Below, one piece after another: positions 17,254 to 25,184 of a stretch of 64,000 bases of DNA. The stretch is from assembly GCA_964517605.1 (NCBI GenBank), contig CAZFCE010000024.1, positions 18,498 through 82,497 of the forward strand, given 5' to 3'. A program made the position numbers and the translations under genes. The notes below the pieces were generated by a model that saw only the letters and a program-made list of their open reading frames with translations, ran no database searches and was not told where the DNA came from. This DNA comes from J095 sp964517605 (GTDB lineage Bacteria > Chloroflexota > Anaerolineae > 4572-78 > J111). The first letter of the stretch is position 1; each line of letters opens with the position of its first letter.

Positions 17254-17931
17254 TTAACGGCTGGGCGCCAGGTAAAGCAATATGGCAAAGTAGTGGCAAA
17301 TGCTGCCGCCCAGCACAAACAGGTGCCAAACCGCATGGGTATAGGGGATTTTTTTAGCGGCGTAAAAAATTACGCCCACGGTGTAAACCACGCCGCCCAC
17401 CGCCAGCCAGATTAAACCGCCCAGCGCCATACTGGCTAACAGTTCTTTGGTGGCCGCCACGCTTAGCCATCCCAATAAAATATAAGCCAGCACCGACAGT
17501 TTTTGAAAGCGGTTGATAAACAGCGTTTTTAAACCGATGCCCAAAATTGCCAACCCCCACACAATCACCAGCAGAGTCCAGCCCCAAAGGCCACGGATGG
17601 CCACCAGTAAAAAAGGCGTGTAGGTGCCGGCAATCAGCAGGTAAATGGCCGAGTGGTCAATCACTTTGAAGACCTGTTTTACGCGGGGATGCTGAAAGCT
17701 GTGGTATAAGGTTGAGGCCAGATACAAAAAAATCAACGCCGCGCCATAAATACTGAAGCTGACAATCTGGTAAACATCACCATACAAAATTGCCAAAACC
17801 AGCAAAATGGTTAACCCGGCGATACTCAGGCCGGTGCCAATTCCGTGCGTAACACTGTGAGCAATTTCTTCGCCCAGCGAATACAATCTAGCCGGCGCTT
17901 GTTTATCTAGCGTTTTGGATTGTGCAGCCAT
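17254..17931 (-). CDS. trhA: Hemolysin III / TrhA-family membrane protein
   Basis: Seven-helix membrane protein (225 aa) of the bacterial PAQR-like hemolysin III family (YqfA/TrhA), which influences membrane fluidity and lipid balance in studied bacteria. Conserved family residues are present: EEIAHSVTHGIG near residue 22, STLYHSFQHP near 73, IDHSAIYLLIAGTYTPF near 90 and PYTHAVWHLFVLGGSICHY near 197, which contain the His/Asp/Ser residues thought to bind zinc. A GGAGGG site lies just upstream of the ATG. Monocistronic on the minus strand, converging with the MarR operon (gap of 10 bases). Confidence 0.93.
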   Translation of the reverse strand: MAAQSKTLDKQAPARLYSLGEEIAHSVTHGIGTGLSIAGLTILLVLAILYGDVYQIVSFSIYGAALIFLYLASTLYHSFQHPRVKQVFKVIDHSAIYLLIAGTYTPFLLVAIRGLWGWTLLVIVWGLAILGIGLKTLFINRFQKLSVLAYILLGWLSVAATKELLASMALGGLIWLAVGGVVYTVGVIFYAAKKIPYTHAVWHLFVLGGSICHYFAILLYLAPSR

Positions 17932-18042
17932 TTGTTCCCTCCTGAACCAGAGGCATCACACCTAAAATTATACACGAGCGCGAAGCGTTGTCACAATTTG
18001 GGGCCGGAGCAAACGCCGGTTTAGCTTTGTGAAAAGGGCGCA

Positions 18043-18067
18043 GGGCGGGGAACACCCCGCCCTTTTT
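18043..18067 (+). terminator. Isolated terminator hairpin
   Basis: Perfect stem GGGCGGGG/CCCCGCCC with AACA loop and five Ts, pointing rightward in a 244-base gap between two divergent genes. No gene upstream on the + strand explains it. A second GC-rich palindrome (CCGCCACT...GGTGGCGG) follows at about 18080-18102. Nothing else is seen in the gap. Confidence 0.7.
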
Positions 18068-18175
18068 GTTGGGCTTGAACCGCCACTGCCGGCGGTGGCG
18101 GCATCCCTGGCAGGTTTCAAAAAGGCAGAACAAGTGATAAAATGAACCCACCCCACGGCAACAGGAGTCATTTTT

Positions 18176-21046
18176 ATGGTTCAAAACATTGGCAATGTGC
18201 TGATCGCCATTATCCTGATTTTTGCGCCCAGCGCCGGCATGTTTTTGCTGGGTGTTACCAACGATAGTAAAACCTTAATGGTGCTGGCTTTGGCCTGGCT
18301 GGTGGTTAGCGTGACCGGCAGCTTTGCGGTAAAGGTTTGGCGCAAACTGGAAGACCCGGCGGTAGACAAAGTTGCCGCCGAAATCAGCCGCCGGGTGGGC
18401 GAGTTGTGGGGCAATTACCGCCATAAATATGTGCAGCACCTTATTTACCGCCACCGCGCCTTTGATGTAAAAGGGCTATCCACCCAGGGAATTTACACGC
18501 TGGAACTCAATCAGGTTTTTGTTGAACTGAGCATTGCCCCGCAAGCGCCGCACCTCGCCTCGGCGGACCCGCTGCGCGCCCTGCCGGAACATTTGCGCCA
18601 GGGCGGCCACGTTATCTGGGAATATCTGCGCGCCGAACCGTTACGCGCCCAAAACCTGGTGGTGATTGGCCCGCCCGGCAGCGGTAAAACCACCCTGCTT
18701 AAAAACATTACCCTCACTTTGGCCGCCGCAACGCCCCAACGCCGGGCGGTGAACGCCCCCGATAAGCTGCCGGTTTTGCTCTTTTTGCGCGACCACGCCG
18801 CGGCCATTACCGGCAACCCGGCCTTTAGCCTGGTGGATGCCGTGCAGCAAACCCTGCAAAAGTGGCAAATGGCCGCCGCGCCGGGCTGGTTTGAGCGGCA
18901 ACTGGCCGCCGGCAGCTGCCTGGTAATGCTGGACGGCCTGGACGAAGTGGCCGACCCCGCCGCCCGCCAGCAGGTGGTAAACTGGGTGGATTGCCAGATG
19001 GAAACCCATTACCGTAACCGCTTTATCATCACCTCCCGGCCGCACGGCTACCGCAACAACCCGCTGCGCACCGTAACCGCGCTGGCGGTGCAGCCCTTTA
19101 GCCAAAGCCAGGTGCAGCGTTTTGTGCAAAACTGGTACCGCGCCATCGAGATTATGAGCGCCCAAAAAGATGACCCCGGCGTGCACATGGCCGCCCATGA
19201 CGGAGCCGAGGATTTGCTGCGGCGGCTGCACGGCGCTCCGGCTTTAATGGATATGGCCGTTAACCCGCTGCTGCTTACCATGATTGCCACCGTGCACCGC
19301 TACCGCAGTTCGCTGCCGGGCCGCCGGGTGGAACTGTACGCCGAAATTTGCGAGGTTTTTTTAGGCAAGCGGCAGCAGGCCAAAGGGCTGGCGCTGGATT
19401 TAACCCCGGCCCAAAAACAGCGGGTGTTGCAACCGCTGGCCTATTATATGATGGCCCATAACCTGCGCGAAATTGAGCGCGACCAGGCCCAGCGCGTGCT
19501 GGCCGAGCCGCTGCAACTGGTTAACCCCAACTACCACCCCGCCGATTTTTTGCCGCTGATTGAGCGCAGCAGCGGCCTGCTGCTGGAGCGGGAAAGCGGC
19601 CGCTACGGCTTTGCCCACCTTACCTTTCAGGAATTTTTGGCGGCGGTGCACGCCCAGGAGCAGGGGCTGGAGGCGGCGTTAACCGGCCACGTGGCCGATG
19701 GCTGGTGGCACGAAACCCTGCGGCTGTACAGCGCCCGCGCCGATGCCACGCCGGTGCTGCAAGCCTGCCTGGCGGCCACGCCCCCCACCGTGGCCGCCCT
19801 GACCCTGGCCCTGGAATGTTTGGCCGAAGCCCGCGAGGTAGCGGCGGCGGTGCGGGCCAACCTGGAGGCCGTGCTGGAAACGTGGGTAGAAGATAGCGCC
19901 CCGGAGCGCCGCCGGCTGGCCGCCGAAACCTTGTTGGCCCTGCGCCTGCGCCGCCTGCGCCGGCTGGATGATAACACCTACATTGACGACAGCCTGCTAA
20001 CCTGCGCCGAGTACCAGCTATTTTTGGATGAACGGCGCGACCAGGGCGAATATTACCAGCCCGACCACTGGACAACCCTGAGTTTTGCTGCCGGGCAGGG
20101 CAAAACGCCGCTGGCCGGGGCGCGGCCCGCCGATGCCGTTGCCTTTTGCGCCTGGCTAACCGCCCGCCAACCCGGCGGCTGGCGTTACCGCCTGCCGTAC
20201 CCCGGCGAGGCCGGGGAAAAGCTGGGTAACGGGCGGGTGGGCTATTGGGCCGAGCCGCCCGCCGGCCCGTTGGTATTGGTTGGCGCTACCGCGCCGGCCA
20301 ATACAATGGAAACCATAAACCATTGGGTTGCACTTGATATTGACCTCGACCTTGTACGCACTCGGATTTCCGACCTCACTCGCATCCGCGACACTATCCT
20401 TGATCTCGTTCATAACCTCATTCGCGAACTTATCCACGACTATAACCTTGACCACGACCTTGATCTTACTCTCGCATCCGATCTTGTCTATGATGGCGCT
20501 CGCGGTTATGATCAAGATAGAGACCGCCCTTTCGCCATCGCCCTGGCCCTTGTCCGTACCCACGACCTCGTTCGAGAGCGTGCCCGCGACCTCGCTCGTG
20601 CCCATAACCTCATTCACAATCTCGCTCTTGACAATGCTCTCGATTTTGACCGTATCCTTGAACTCGACCACGCTCACAACCGTGCTTTCGACCATACCTA
20701 TGAACTTATCCGTGATCGCAAACCACCAGCGTTGCTGGCAAACGTTCAGTCATCGGGGGCGGATTGGATTGAGATAGCCGCCTTGGTGCGGTGGTATATC
20801 CGGCTGCTGGCGTTGCTGGCGGCGGTTGATTTGGAAGAATATATGCCGGCAGAACCCCCGCTGCTGGCGCGGCTGGCGGGTAGTAATAAAATCCGGGCCA
20901 GGCGGGAAGAAATTCAAAAGTCTGTGGCGGCTTACATGGGTTTGTACGCGGATTTGGCCATTCTCGAGGCGCGTATAGCCGGTAAACTGCCCGCGTTTGA
21001 GGGCATCCGCCTGGTTAAAGAGCGGGCTTCGGAACCAACCGCATAA
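18176..21046 (+). CDS. NACHT-type STAND NTPase with low-complexity C-terminal repeats
   Basis: Large protein (956 aa). Order of parts: two hydrophobic helices near the N-terminus (about residues 5-57); a NACHT NTPase core with Walker A GPPGSGKTT (165-173), Walker B VMLDGLDEV (about 251-259), the sensor RFIITSRPHGY (about 282), the RRVELYAEICEVFL and HLTFQEFLAAVHAQE landmarks of NACHT proteins; a helical ARM-like stretch; a partial formylglycine-enzyme-like segment (TYIDDSLLTCAEYQLFLDE near 601); a 130-residue tail of Asp/Leu/Arg/His repeats (about 718-848); and a helical end. Bacterial NACHT proteins of this NLR-like type include antiphage defence proteins, so a sensor role at the membrane is plausible. 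The gene stands alone, with CAGGAG ahead of the ATG. The tail DNA differs in base and codon use from the rest. Confidence 0.88.
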   Translation: MVQNIGNVLIAIILIFAPSAGMFLLGVTNDSKTLMVLALAWLVVSVTGSFAVKVWRKLEDPAVDKVAAEISRRVGELWGNYRHKYVQHLIYRHRAFDVKGLSTQGIYTLELNQVFVELSIAPQAPHLASADPLRALPEHLRQGGHVIWEYLRAEPLRAQNLVVIGPPGSGKTTLLKNITLTLAAATPQRRAVNAPDKLPVLLFLRDHAAAITGNPAFSLVDAVQQTLQKWQMAAAPGWFERQLAAGSCLVMLDGLDEVADPAARQQVVNWVDCQMETHYRNRFIITSRPHGYRNNPLRTVTALAVQPFSQSQVQRFVQNWYRAIEIMSAQKDDPGVHMAAHDGAEDLLRRLHGAPALMDMAVNPLLLTMIATVHRYRSSLPGRRVELYAEICEVFLGKRQQAKGLALDLTPAQKQRVLQPLAYYMMAHNLREIERDQAQRVLAEPLQLVNPNYHPADFLPLIERSSGLLLERESGRYGFAHLTFQEFLAAVHAQEQGLEAALTGHVADGWWHETLRLYSARADATPVLQACLAATPPTVAALTLALECLAEAREVAAAVRANLEAVLETWVEDSAPERRRLAAETLLALRLRRLRRLDDNTYIDDSLLTCAEYQLFLDERRDQGEYYQPDHWTTLSFAAGQGKTPLAGARPADAVAFCAWLTARQPGGWRYRLPYPGEAGEKLGNGRVGYWAEPPAGPLVLVGATAPANTMETINHWVALDIDLDLVRTRISDLTRIRDTILDLVHNLIRELIHDYNLDHDLDLTLASDLVYDGARGYDQDRDRPFAIALALVRTHDLVRERARDLARAHNLIHNLALDNALDFDRILELDHAHNRAFDHTYELIRDRKPPALLANVQSSGADWIEIAALVRWYIRLLALLAAVDLEEYMPAEPPLLARLAGSNKIRARREEIQKSVAAYMGLYADLAILEARIAGKLPAFEGIRLVKERASEPTA
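20328..20730 (+). repeat. In-gene Asp/Leu/Arg/His low-complexity repeat
   Basis: About 400 bases inside the NACHT gene built from degenerate short units such as GACCTC, CTCGTT, CATAAC and CGCGAC, encoding strings like DLVRERARDLARAHNLIHNL. Leucine is mostly CTC or CTT here, whereas neighbouring genes prefer CTG. Several frames on both strands stay open because of the short-period composition; those frames have no start context and look like by-products. Confidence 0.8.
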
Positions 21047-21081
21047 CCCTGGCTGGCGGCCGCGCCCCGAAGAATAAAATT

Positions 21082-21134
21082 GTGGGAGGCCTTGCGCCGG
21101 CCCCACGTTGGGCAACCGCGAGGGTCGCCCTCAC
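21082..21134 (+). repeat. Double-hairpin leader repeat, copy 2
   Basis: Same architecture as the copies at 6221 and 48767: hairpin GGCC-CTTGCG-GGCC type, then GGGCAACC-GCGA-GGGTCGCCC, bounded by GTGGGAG and CCCTCAC. It is followed by the tail CGCTATTTTTACGGGAG, whose end is the Shine-Dalgarno site of the hydrolase gene. Confidence 0.7.
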
Positions 21135-21180
21135 ACCGGGTGACTTCGCAATTCGCTATTTTTACGGGAGAATCTTTGGC

Positions 21181-22179
21181 ATGAAACAAACTAAAACGGC
21201 GGTTAAAAAACGGTGGTTGCTGGTGGGATTGATTATCCTTGTTATGTTGGGTATGGCGGCCGGTTTGTTTATACCGTGGAATATCAGCGGTTTGGCCGCC
21301 CACCCGCGCCCGGCGCAAAATTATGCCGAAGCGGTGCAACGGATTGAAGCCCTGCCGGCATTCCGGGCCACAAATTTAAATCCGGTTTGCCGGGTTCAAT
21401 TCTTAACGCACGGGCAAAAAGTGGAGCGGGCCGTGGTGTTTGTGCATGGCTTTACCAATTGCCCGCAGCAATTCCGCGAGTTGGGGCAGCGCTTCTACGA
21501 TTTGGGCTACAACGTGCTCATTGTCCCGCAGCCGCATCAGGGCCTGGCTAACCGGCTAACGGACGAGTTGAGCCAGCTTACGGCTGAAGAATTGGCGGCC
21601 TACGCCGACGAGATGGTTGATATTGCCCAGGGGTTGGGGGCTAAGGTTACAATGGTTGGCACCTCCGCTGGCGGGGTAACTACCTCGTGGGCGGCCCAAA
21701 CCCGGCGCGACATTGATTTGGCGGTGGTCATTTCTCCGGCTTTTGGCTTTAAACAAGTTCCCACTCCCTTAACCGCCCCGGTAATGAACCTGTTTTCGGT
21801 GCTGCCGGAATCATATGAGTGGTGGGATTCGGTGTTAAAGGATAAAGGTGGCTTGCCGCACGCTTATCCGCGGTACTCACGGCGTGGTCTGGCCCAAACT
21901 TTGCGGCTGGGATTTGCGGTTCAAGCCGGAGCGCAGCAAGTTCGCCCGGCGGCCCGGTCTATTCTGGTAGTGACTAACGCCAATGACGCTTCGGTTAACA
22001 ATGGGCTGATCGCTCAGGTGGCTACAAACTGGCGCGAGCATGGGGCTAACCTGACCACCTACGAGTTTGAAGCGGCTTTGCAACTAAACCACGATTTGAT
22101 TGATCCGGCCCAACCCGATCAACGGATTGATATTGTCTATCCCCGCCTGATTGATTTGATCACGGCTCAATCAGATTGA
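21181..22179 (+). CDS. Membrane-anchored alpha/beta hydrolase
   Basis: Predicted serine hydrolase (332 aa). The ATG at 21181 follows GGGAG; an earlier in-frame start would fall inside the interspersed repeat. Residues 10-30 form one hydrophobic helix (WLLVGLIILVMLGMAAGLFI), which should anchor the protein facing outside. The catalytic region has the oxyanion segment FVHGFTNCPQQF (about 87-98) and nucleophile elbow GTSAGG (160-165, Ser162); a late Asp (NANDASVN, near 266) and His (LNHDLI, near 303) complete the triad. The closest broad type is a carboxylesterase/thioesterase-like lipase. It follows the NACHT gene by 135 bases; no functional link is evident. The substrate is unknown. Confidence 0.88.
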   Translation: MKQTKTAVKKRWLLVGLIILVMLGMAAGLFIPWNISGLAAHPRPAQNYAEAVQRIEALPAFRATNLNPVCRVQFLTHGQKVERAVVFVHGFTNCPQQFRELGQRFYDLGYNVLIVPQPHQGLANRLTDELSQLTAEELAAYADEMVDIAQGLGAKVTMVGTSAGGVTTSWAAQTRRDIDLAVVISPAFGFKQVPTPLTAPVMNLFSVLPESYEWWDSVLKDKGGLPHAYPRYSRRGLAQTLRLGFAVQAGAQQVRPAARSILVVTNANDASVNNGLIAQVATNWREHGANLTTYEFEAALQLNHDLIDPAQPDQRIDIVYPRLIDLITAQSD

Positions 22180-22229
22180 CCGCGTTTGAAACCAACAATG
22201 CGGCGGGCATAGCTAGTAATTTAATACCC

Positions 22230-22258
22230 TTGACAAACGAATTTTTCTCACCTATACT
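22230..22258 (+). promoter_or_regulatory. Strong promoter of the WXG100 operon
   Basis: TTGACA (22230-22235), 17-base spacer, TATACT (22253-22258). Predicted start near 22265, leaving a leader of about 240 bases before the first WXG100 gene. Confidence 0.85.
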
Positions 22259-22434
22259 AACTTTTGCTCAAATGATTTTGATATTGGCGGCTAAAATAAC
22301 CAGAAATTGAGCCGGTTTTATCAAAAAACAATGAGCGCCGGCGTCGTTTACCGTATCTTTATGATCGGGATTCTTTTTTCCCTTCTGACCTACCGTTTAC
22401 ACTTACAAACCCATCAGTTGTTGTAACATCCCTC

Positions 22435-22461
22435 ACTCTCTCTTGAGAGTTGTTTTTCTTT
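22435..22461 (+). terminator. Weak terminator-like hairpin in WXG100 leader
   Basis: Stem ACTCTC/GAGAGT with a four-base loop, followed by TGTTTTTCTTT, about 45 bases before the first gene of the operon. Could attenuate expression. The rest of the 22180-22503 gap shows the promoter and otherwise no clear element. Confidence 0.45.
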
Positions 22462-22503
22462 ATATTAATTGGTGAAGTCAATTAAAAAAGGAGAATGTTA
22501 CTT

Positions 22504-22809
22504 ATGGCTGACGAAGTAAAGGCAGATTATGAGCAGCTTGAGCAAGTTGCTACCCGGTTTGCCAACCAATCCCACGAAATCCAACAAATGTTGCAGCAGG
22601 TTCGCAACCAGATGCACAAACTCCAGAGCGACTGGATAGGGCGCGGTTCGCACGCCTTTTTCAGCGAAATGGAAGGCAAGGTTTTGCCCGCCGTGCAACG
22701 CCTGCAACATGCGCTGGAAGAAGGCAATCGGGTAACCAAAGATATTGTTCAAACCATGCAACAGGCTGATGAAGAGGCCAGTTCGCCTTTCCGCAGCAGC
22801 CACACCTAA
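22504..22809 (+). CDS. WXG100-family protein (EsxA-like)
   Basis: Small helical-hairpin protein (101 aa) of the kind secreted as dimers by type VII systems. The turn motif is W-I-G in SDWIGRGSHAFF (Trp about residue 46), between two amphipathic helices rich in Gln and Leu. The ATG at 22504 is chosen because AAAAAGGAG ends 10 bases upstream; the ATG at 22495 is too close. There is no signal peptide, as expected. The C-terminal TMQQADEEASSPFRSS shows no clear YxxxD/E export motif. The N-terminal domain of the product at 34831 is a close paralogue, sharing the WXG turn and the QQADEEASSPF end. Confidence 0.93.
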   Translation: MADEVKADYEQLEQVATRFANQSHEIQQMLQQVRNQMHKLQSDWIGRGSHAFFSEMEGKVLPAVQRLQHALEEGNRVTKDIVQTMQQADEEASSPFRSSHT

Positions 22810-22854
22810 GCCGTTCAATTAGCCTGATTGGGAGATTTTATCAAGGAGGTCAGT

Positions 22855-23151
22855 ATGTCCGAAGAAAAAATCAAATTAGTTTATGCTACAGCCGAAGATA
22901 TGATCAACTCTTTCCAGCGCGGCAGCGAACAACTGGAAAAAACTTTTCAGGAAATGCAAGGCGTTGCCAGCACCCTTGAAGGTGGTGCGCTGCTGGGCCA
23001 GGGCGGAACTGCGTTTACCGATGCGGTGCGGAGCAAACTCTGCCCGGCGATTGGGCGTTTGAATGACAAATTCAAAGAACTGGCCGGCGACGTTCAAAAG
23101 GCGATTGAGTACATGCAAGAAGCGGATAAAACGTCCGCCAGTAAGTTTTAG
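22855..23151 (+). CDS. WXG100-like protein lacking the Trp
   Basis: Small helical protein (98 aa) that fits the WXG100 pattern by length, helix-turn-helix layout and position, but its turn reads GGALLGQGGTAFTDAV with no Trp. The conserved part downstream of the turn (GGTAFTDAVRSKLCPAIGRL) matches the G-x-A-F-x-x-E pattern of WXG proteins. The ATG at 22855 has AAGGAGG six bases upstream. It probably forms a heterodimer with one of its neighbours, as EsxA/EsxB do. The single Cys (near residue 61) is unusual for this family. Confidence 0.85.
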   Translation: MSEEKIKLVYATAEDMINSFQRGSEQLEKTFQEMQGVASTLEGGALLGQGGTAFTDAVRSKLCPAIGRLNDKFKELAGDVQKAIEYMQEADKTSASKF

Positions 23152-23169
23152 GGGAAGGAGAATTAACCA

Positions 23170-23517
23170 ATGGATCCAATTACAAAAATGTTGATCCGGT
23201 TTGCGCGTAGAGTTGTGCAAGGGGTTATGTCTCAATTAATGCAACAATTTAACATTGTGCAGGAACAGGCTTTGGCGCCCATGCGGCAAATGATCCAGGC
23301 GGTAACCGGTGGTATCTGGATTGGCGACGGGGCCAACGCTTTTGTTGAAGAAGTTTCCAGCCTGATGATCCCCGGTGTGGGAAAAGTGGGCGAGCACATT
23401 ACCACCATGCACAAAAATCTTCAGCATGCCTGCGATGTGATTGACCAGGCCGATTCTTCGGTGAATAGCAAAGTTAATGGCCTGGCCGATGTTTTTGGCG
23501 GAATCTATTCGGGCTGA
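23170..23517 (+). CDS. WXG100-like protein
   Basis: Helical protein of 115 aa with the turn GGIWIGDGANAFVEEVSSLM (W-I-G, about residues 48-50), so a true WXG100 motif. The N-terminal helix is basic and hydrophobic (KMLIRFARRVVQGVMSQLMQQF). The C-terminal tail VNSKVNGLADVFGGIYSG is longer than usual. Shine-Dalgarno GGGAAGGAG is eight bases upstream of the ATG. It belongs to the four-gene operon begun at 22504, with gaps of 18-45 bases. Confidence 0.88.
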   Translation: MDPITKMLIRFARRVVQGVMSQLMQQFNIVQEQALAPMRQMIQAVTGGIWIGDGANAFVEEVSSLMIPGVGKVGEHITTMHKNLQHACDVIDQADSSVNSKVNGLADVFGGIYSG

Positions 23518-23561
23518 GCGCTGTACTTACCTGAGCCATAATTAGCTTTGGAGGAAATACA

Positions 23562-23858
23562 ATGGCAGATGAAGTTTATATGGAAATCCCGGCTGTTCGC
23601 AGCATGGCCAAAACCTTTGGCCAAATCGGCGAAGTGTTAGAAGCTGTTGCCAAAGTCCTTGAAGGTCTGTCGATGATCCTCAAAACCACCGCTTTTATTG
23701 GGTTGGTAGGTGGTTACGCGCTGGCAGCCTTTATTGACTTTATCCGGCCCCACATTGAGCAAATGTCTAAAAAATGCCAGGAACTTATGCAGGATTTGAA
23801 CAAATCGGTTGACGCCTACGAGCGCGGCGATGCTTTGGGAGCAACCCGTTTCTATTAA
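23562..23858 (+). CDS. Small helical T7SS-associated protein with YxxxD tail
   Basis: 98-residue protein at the end of the WXG100 operon. It lacks a WXG turn; its centre is hydrophobic (LKTTAFIGLVGGYALAAFIDFI, about residues 44-65) and could insert in the membrane or form a helix-turn. Near the C-terminus DAYERGDALG contains Y-E-R-G-D, matching the YxxxD/E export signal of type VII substrates. GGAGG lies 9-13 bases upstream of the ATG. It resembles EspC- or LXG-partner-type small proteins in size, but I cannot assign it to a family. Confidence 0.8.
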   Translation: MADEVYMEIPAVRSMAKTFGQIGEVLEAVAKVLEGLSMILKTTAFIGLVGGYALAAFIDFIRPHIEQMSKKCQELMQDLNKSVDAYERGDALGATRFY

Positions 23859-23883
23859 TTCCTAATTCATCCGGGCCAAAAAT

Positions 23884-23934
23884 GCAGAAAGGCGGATTTG
23901 GGCGATTGGCTAAATCCACCTTTCTCTGCTTTTT
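23884..23934 (+). terminator. Terminator of the WXG100 operon
   Basis: Imperfect stem (GCAGAAAGGCGGATTT with AAATCCACCTTTCTCTGC) followed by five Ts; on the other strand it also ends in a T-run, so it may work both ways for the converging pseudokinase gene. Confidence 0.75.
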
Positions 23935-23965
23935 GGCTCCAAACCAAAGGGCCTCATCCACAAAA

Positions 23966-23988
23966 CAGGGGGCCAACTTGGCCCCCTG
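23966..23988 (-). terminator. Terminator after the pseudokinase gene
   Basis: Palindrome CAGGGGGCC...GGCCCCCTG, followed on the minus strand by TTTTGTGG, 22 bases after the pseudokinase stop codon. Confidence 0.7.
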
Positions 23989-24010
23989 AAGCCCACCTTC
24001 CCCGTTGGGG

Positions 24011-25105
24011 TTATCGCACAAAATTACCCAACGAGATGACCATCGCCAGTACAAATGCAATTGCCAGTAACGCCGCTATCACAATCATGATTGTTTTCAG
24101 GTTGGGCCAGCGGCTCTTTTTGGCCGAGGGAATCTGGCCAAAATAATCAAGCAACTGTTGGGCCAACACCGTGGCATCTTTCTGGCGGCGAGCCGGTTGC
24201 GGGTCAACCGCCAGAATGGCGATGTCGGCAACCATCTTCACATCTTCAACCCGGTTCATTTTGGTGAGCCGGTTGCGTTGCACATCGCGGTACACATCAA
24301 AATCGCTTTGTAATTTGTAATCAAAGGCCGGTTCACCTACCAGCAACTCGTACAAAGTTAACCCCAGGCCAAAAACATCGGTGGTGTAATCGGGCCGGAT
24401 TTTGGGGTTGTTGATGAGTTCCGGGGCGGTGTAGCCCGGCAACACAAAAAAAGGATACCAGTTGGCGTTGATGCCGGCGGCATCGCTGACCAGGCCCAAA
24501 TCAAATAACAATACCCGTGGCACGTTGGGTTCGTCGTCAAAGCGCACCAGCACTCCATCGGGGCTAAGCCCAAAGTGATAAATGCCTTTGCTGTGCATAA
24601 AAGCCAGGGCATACGCCAGCCCAAGCACAATCCAGCACACGTGGTTAATCCACAACTGGGGATTTTCGGTGATAATATCGCGCAGGGGTTGGCCTTCAAT
24701 AAATTCAAACAGGTAGAAGTAGAGCAAATGGCCCTGCAACATAGTTTTGCCGTAGGCATCCAGCTTGATGGTAGTGCCGGCATACGGGGGCAGCAGGGTG
24801 GGCAAATATTTATTTTGGCTCTTTTTAAGCTGAATATCGCGTAAAAACTCGGCTTCGCGTTTGAGCCGTTCCTTGTTCTCGTTACCGGGATGAGCTATTT
24901 TTAGAAAAACCTTTTTCTTTTGGTGCGTGGCCTCGTACAGCACCGACGAGCGCAGCACAATCACCGGCTTGACAATTTCAATATCGCCCACCCATTCGCC
25001 ATAGCCAAGAATACTGGGCGACATTTCCGCCGGGCAGTAGGTTTCTTGGCAATAAAGATTGTTATCGGGCGAGGTTCGGTTACATAATAAGCAAACTTGT
25101 TTCAT
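24011..25105 (-). CDS. Membrane-anchored pseudokinase with zinc-ribbon-like N-terminus
   Basis: Protein of 364 aa. Residues 1-25 have a Cys-rich segment (CLLC, YCQETYC) resembling a zinc ribbon. A protein-kinase fold follows: the ATP-binding Lys is in VFLKIA (Lys69), the metal-binding DFG is DLG (202-204), and the APE motif is TAPEL (about 226-230). The catalytic loop that should read HRDLKPxN is HFGLSPDG (177-184), so the catalytic Asp, Lys and Asn are all lost. A single hydrophobic helix near the C-terminus (about 338-360) would anchor it in the membrane. EssB/YukC of Firmicutes type VII systems is also a membrane pseudokinase, so this is a good candidate for the same role; here the outside part is nearly absent. 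It is transcribed divergently from the giant ATPase gene. Confidence 0.88.
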   Translation of the reverse strand: MKQVCLLCNRTSPDNNLYCQETYCPAEMSPSILGYGEWVGDIEIVKPVIVLRSSVLYEATHQKKKVFLKIAHPGNENKERLKREAEFLRDIQLKKSQNKYLPTLLPPYAGTTIKLDAYGKTMLQGHLLYFYLFEFIEGQPLRDIITENPQLWINHVCWIVLGLAYALAFMHSKGIYHFGLSPDGVLVRFDDEPNVPRVLLFDLGLVSDAAGINANWYPFFVLPGYTAPELINNPKIRPDYTTDVFGLGLTLYELLVGEPAFDYKLQSDFDVYRDVQRNRLTKMNRVEDVKMVADIAILAVDPQPARRQKDATVLAQQLLDYFGQIPSAKKSRWPNLKTIMIVIAALLAIAFVLAMVISLGNFVR

Positions 25106-25155
25106 GGTTTACCCCCAAAAGCCTGTTTATGACGCTCACCGGTAATCTTTTATTA

Positions 25156-25184
25156 ACACTACCGTTATTTTGGGGGCGTGTCAA
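25156..25184 (-). promoter_or_regulatory. Promoter of the pseudokinase gene
   Basis: Read on the minus strand: TTGACA (25184-25179), 17-base spacer, TAGTGT (25161-25156), about 50 bases before the start codon. The arms CCCCCAAAA (25112-25120) and TTTTGGGGG (25168-25176) form an inverted repeat around this region and overlap the spacer. Confidence 0.6.

Noticed and set aside
20156..20695. Antisense gene inside the NACHT tail
   Set aside because: Its openness results from the short-period repeat; the protein is Val/Ile/Lys low-complexity with no start context.
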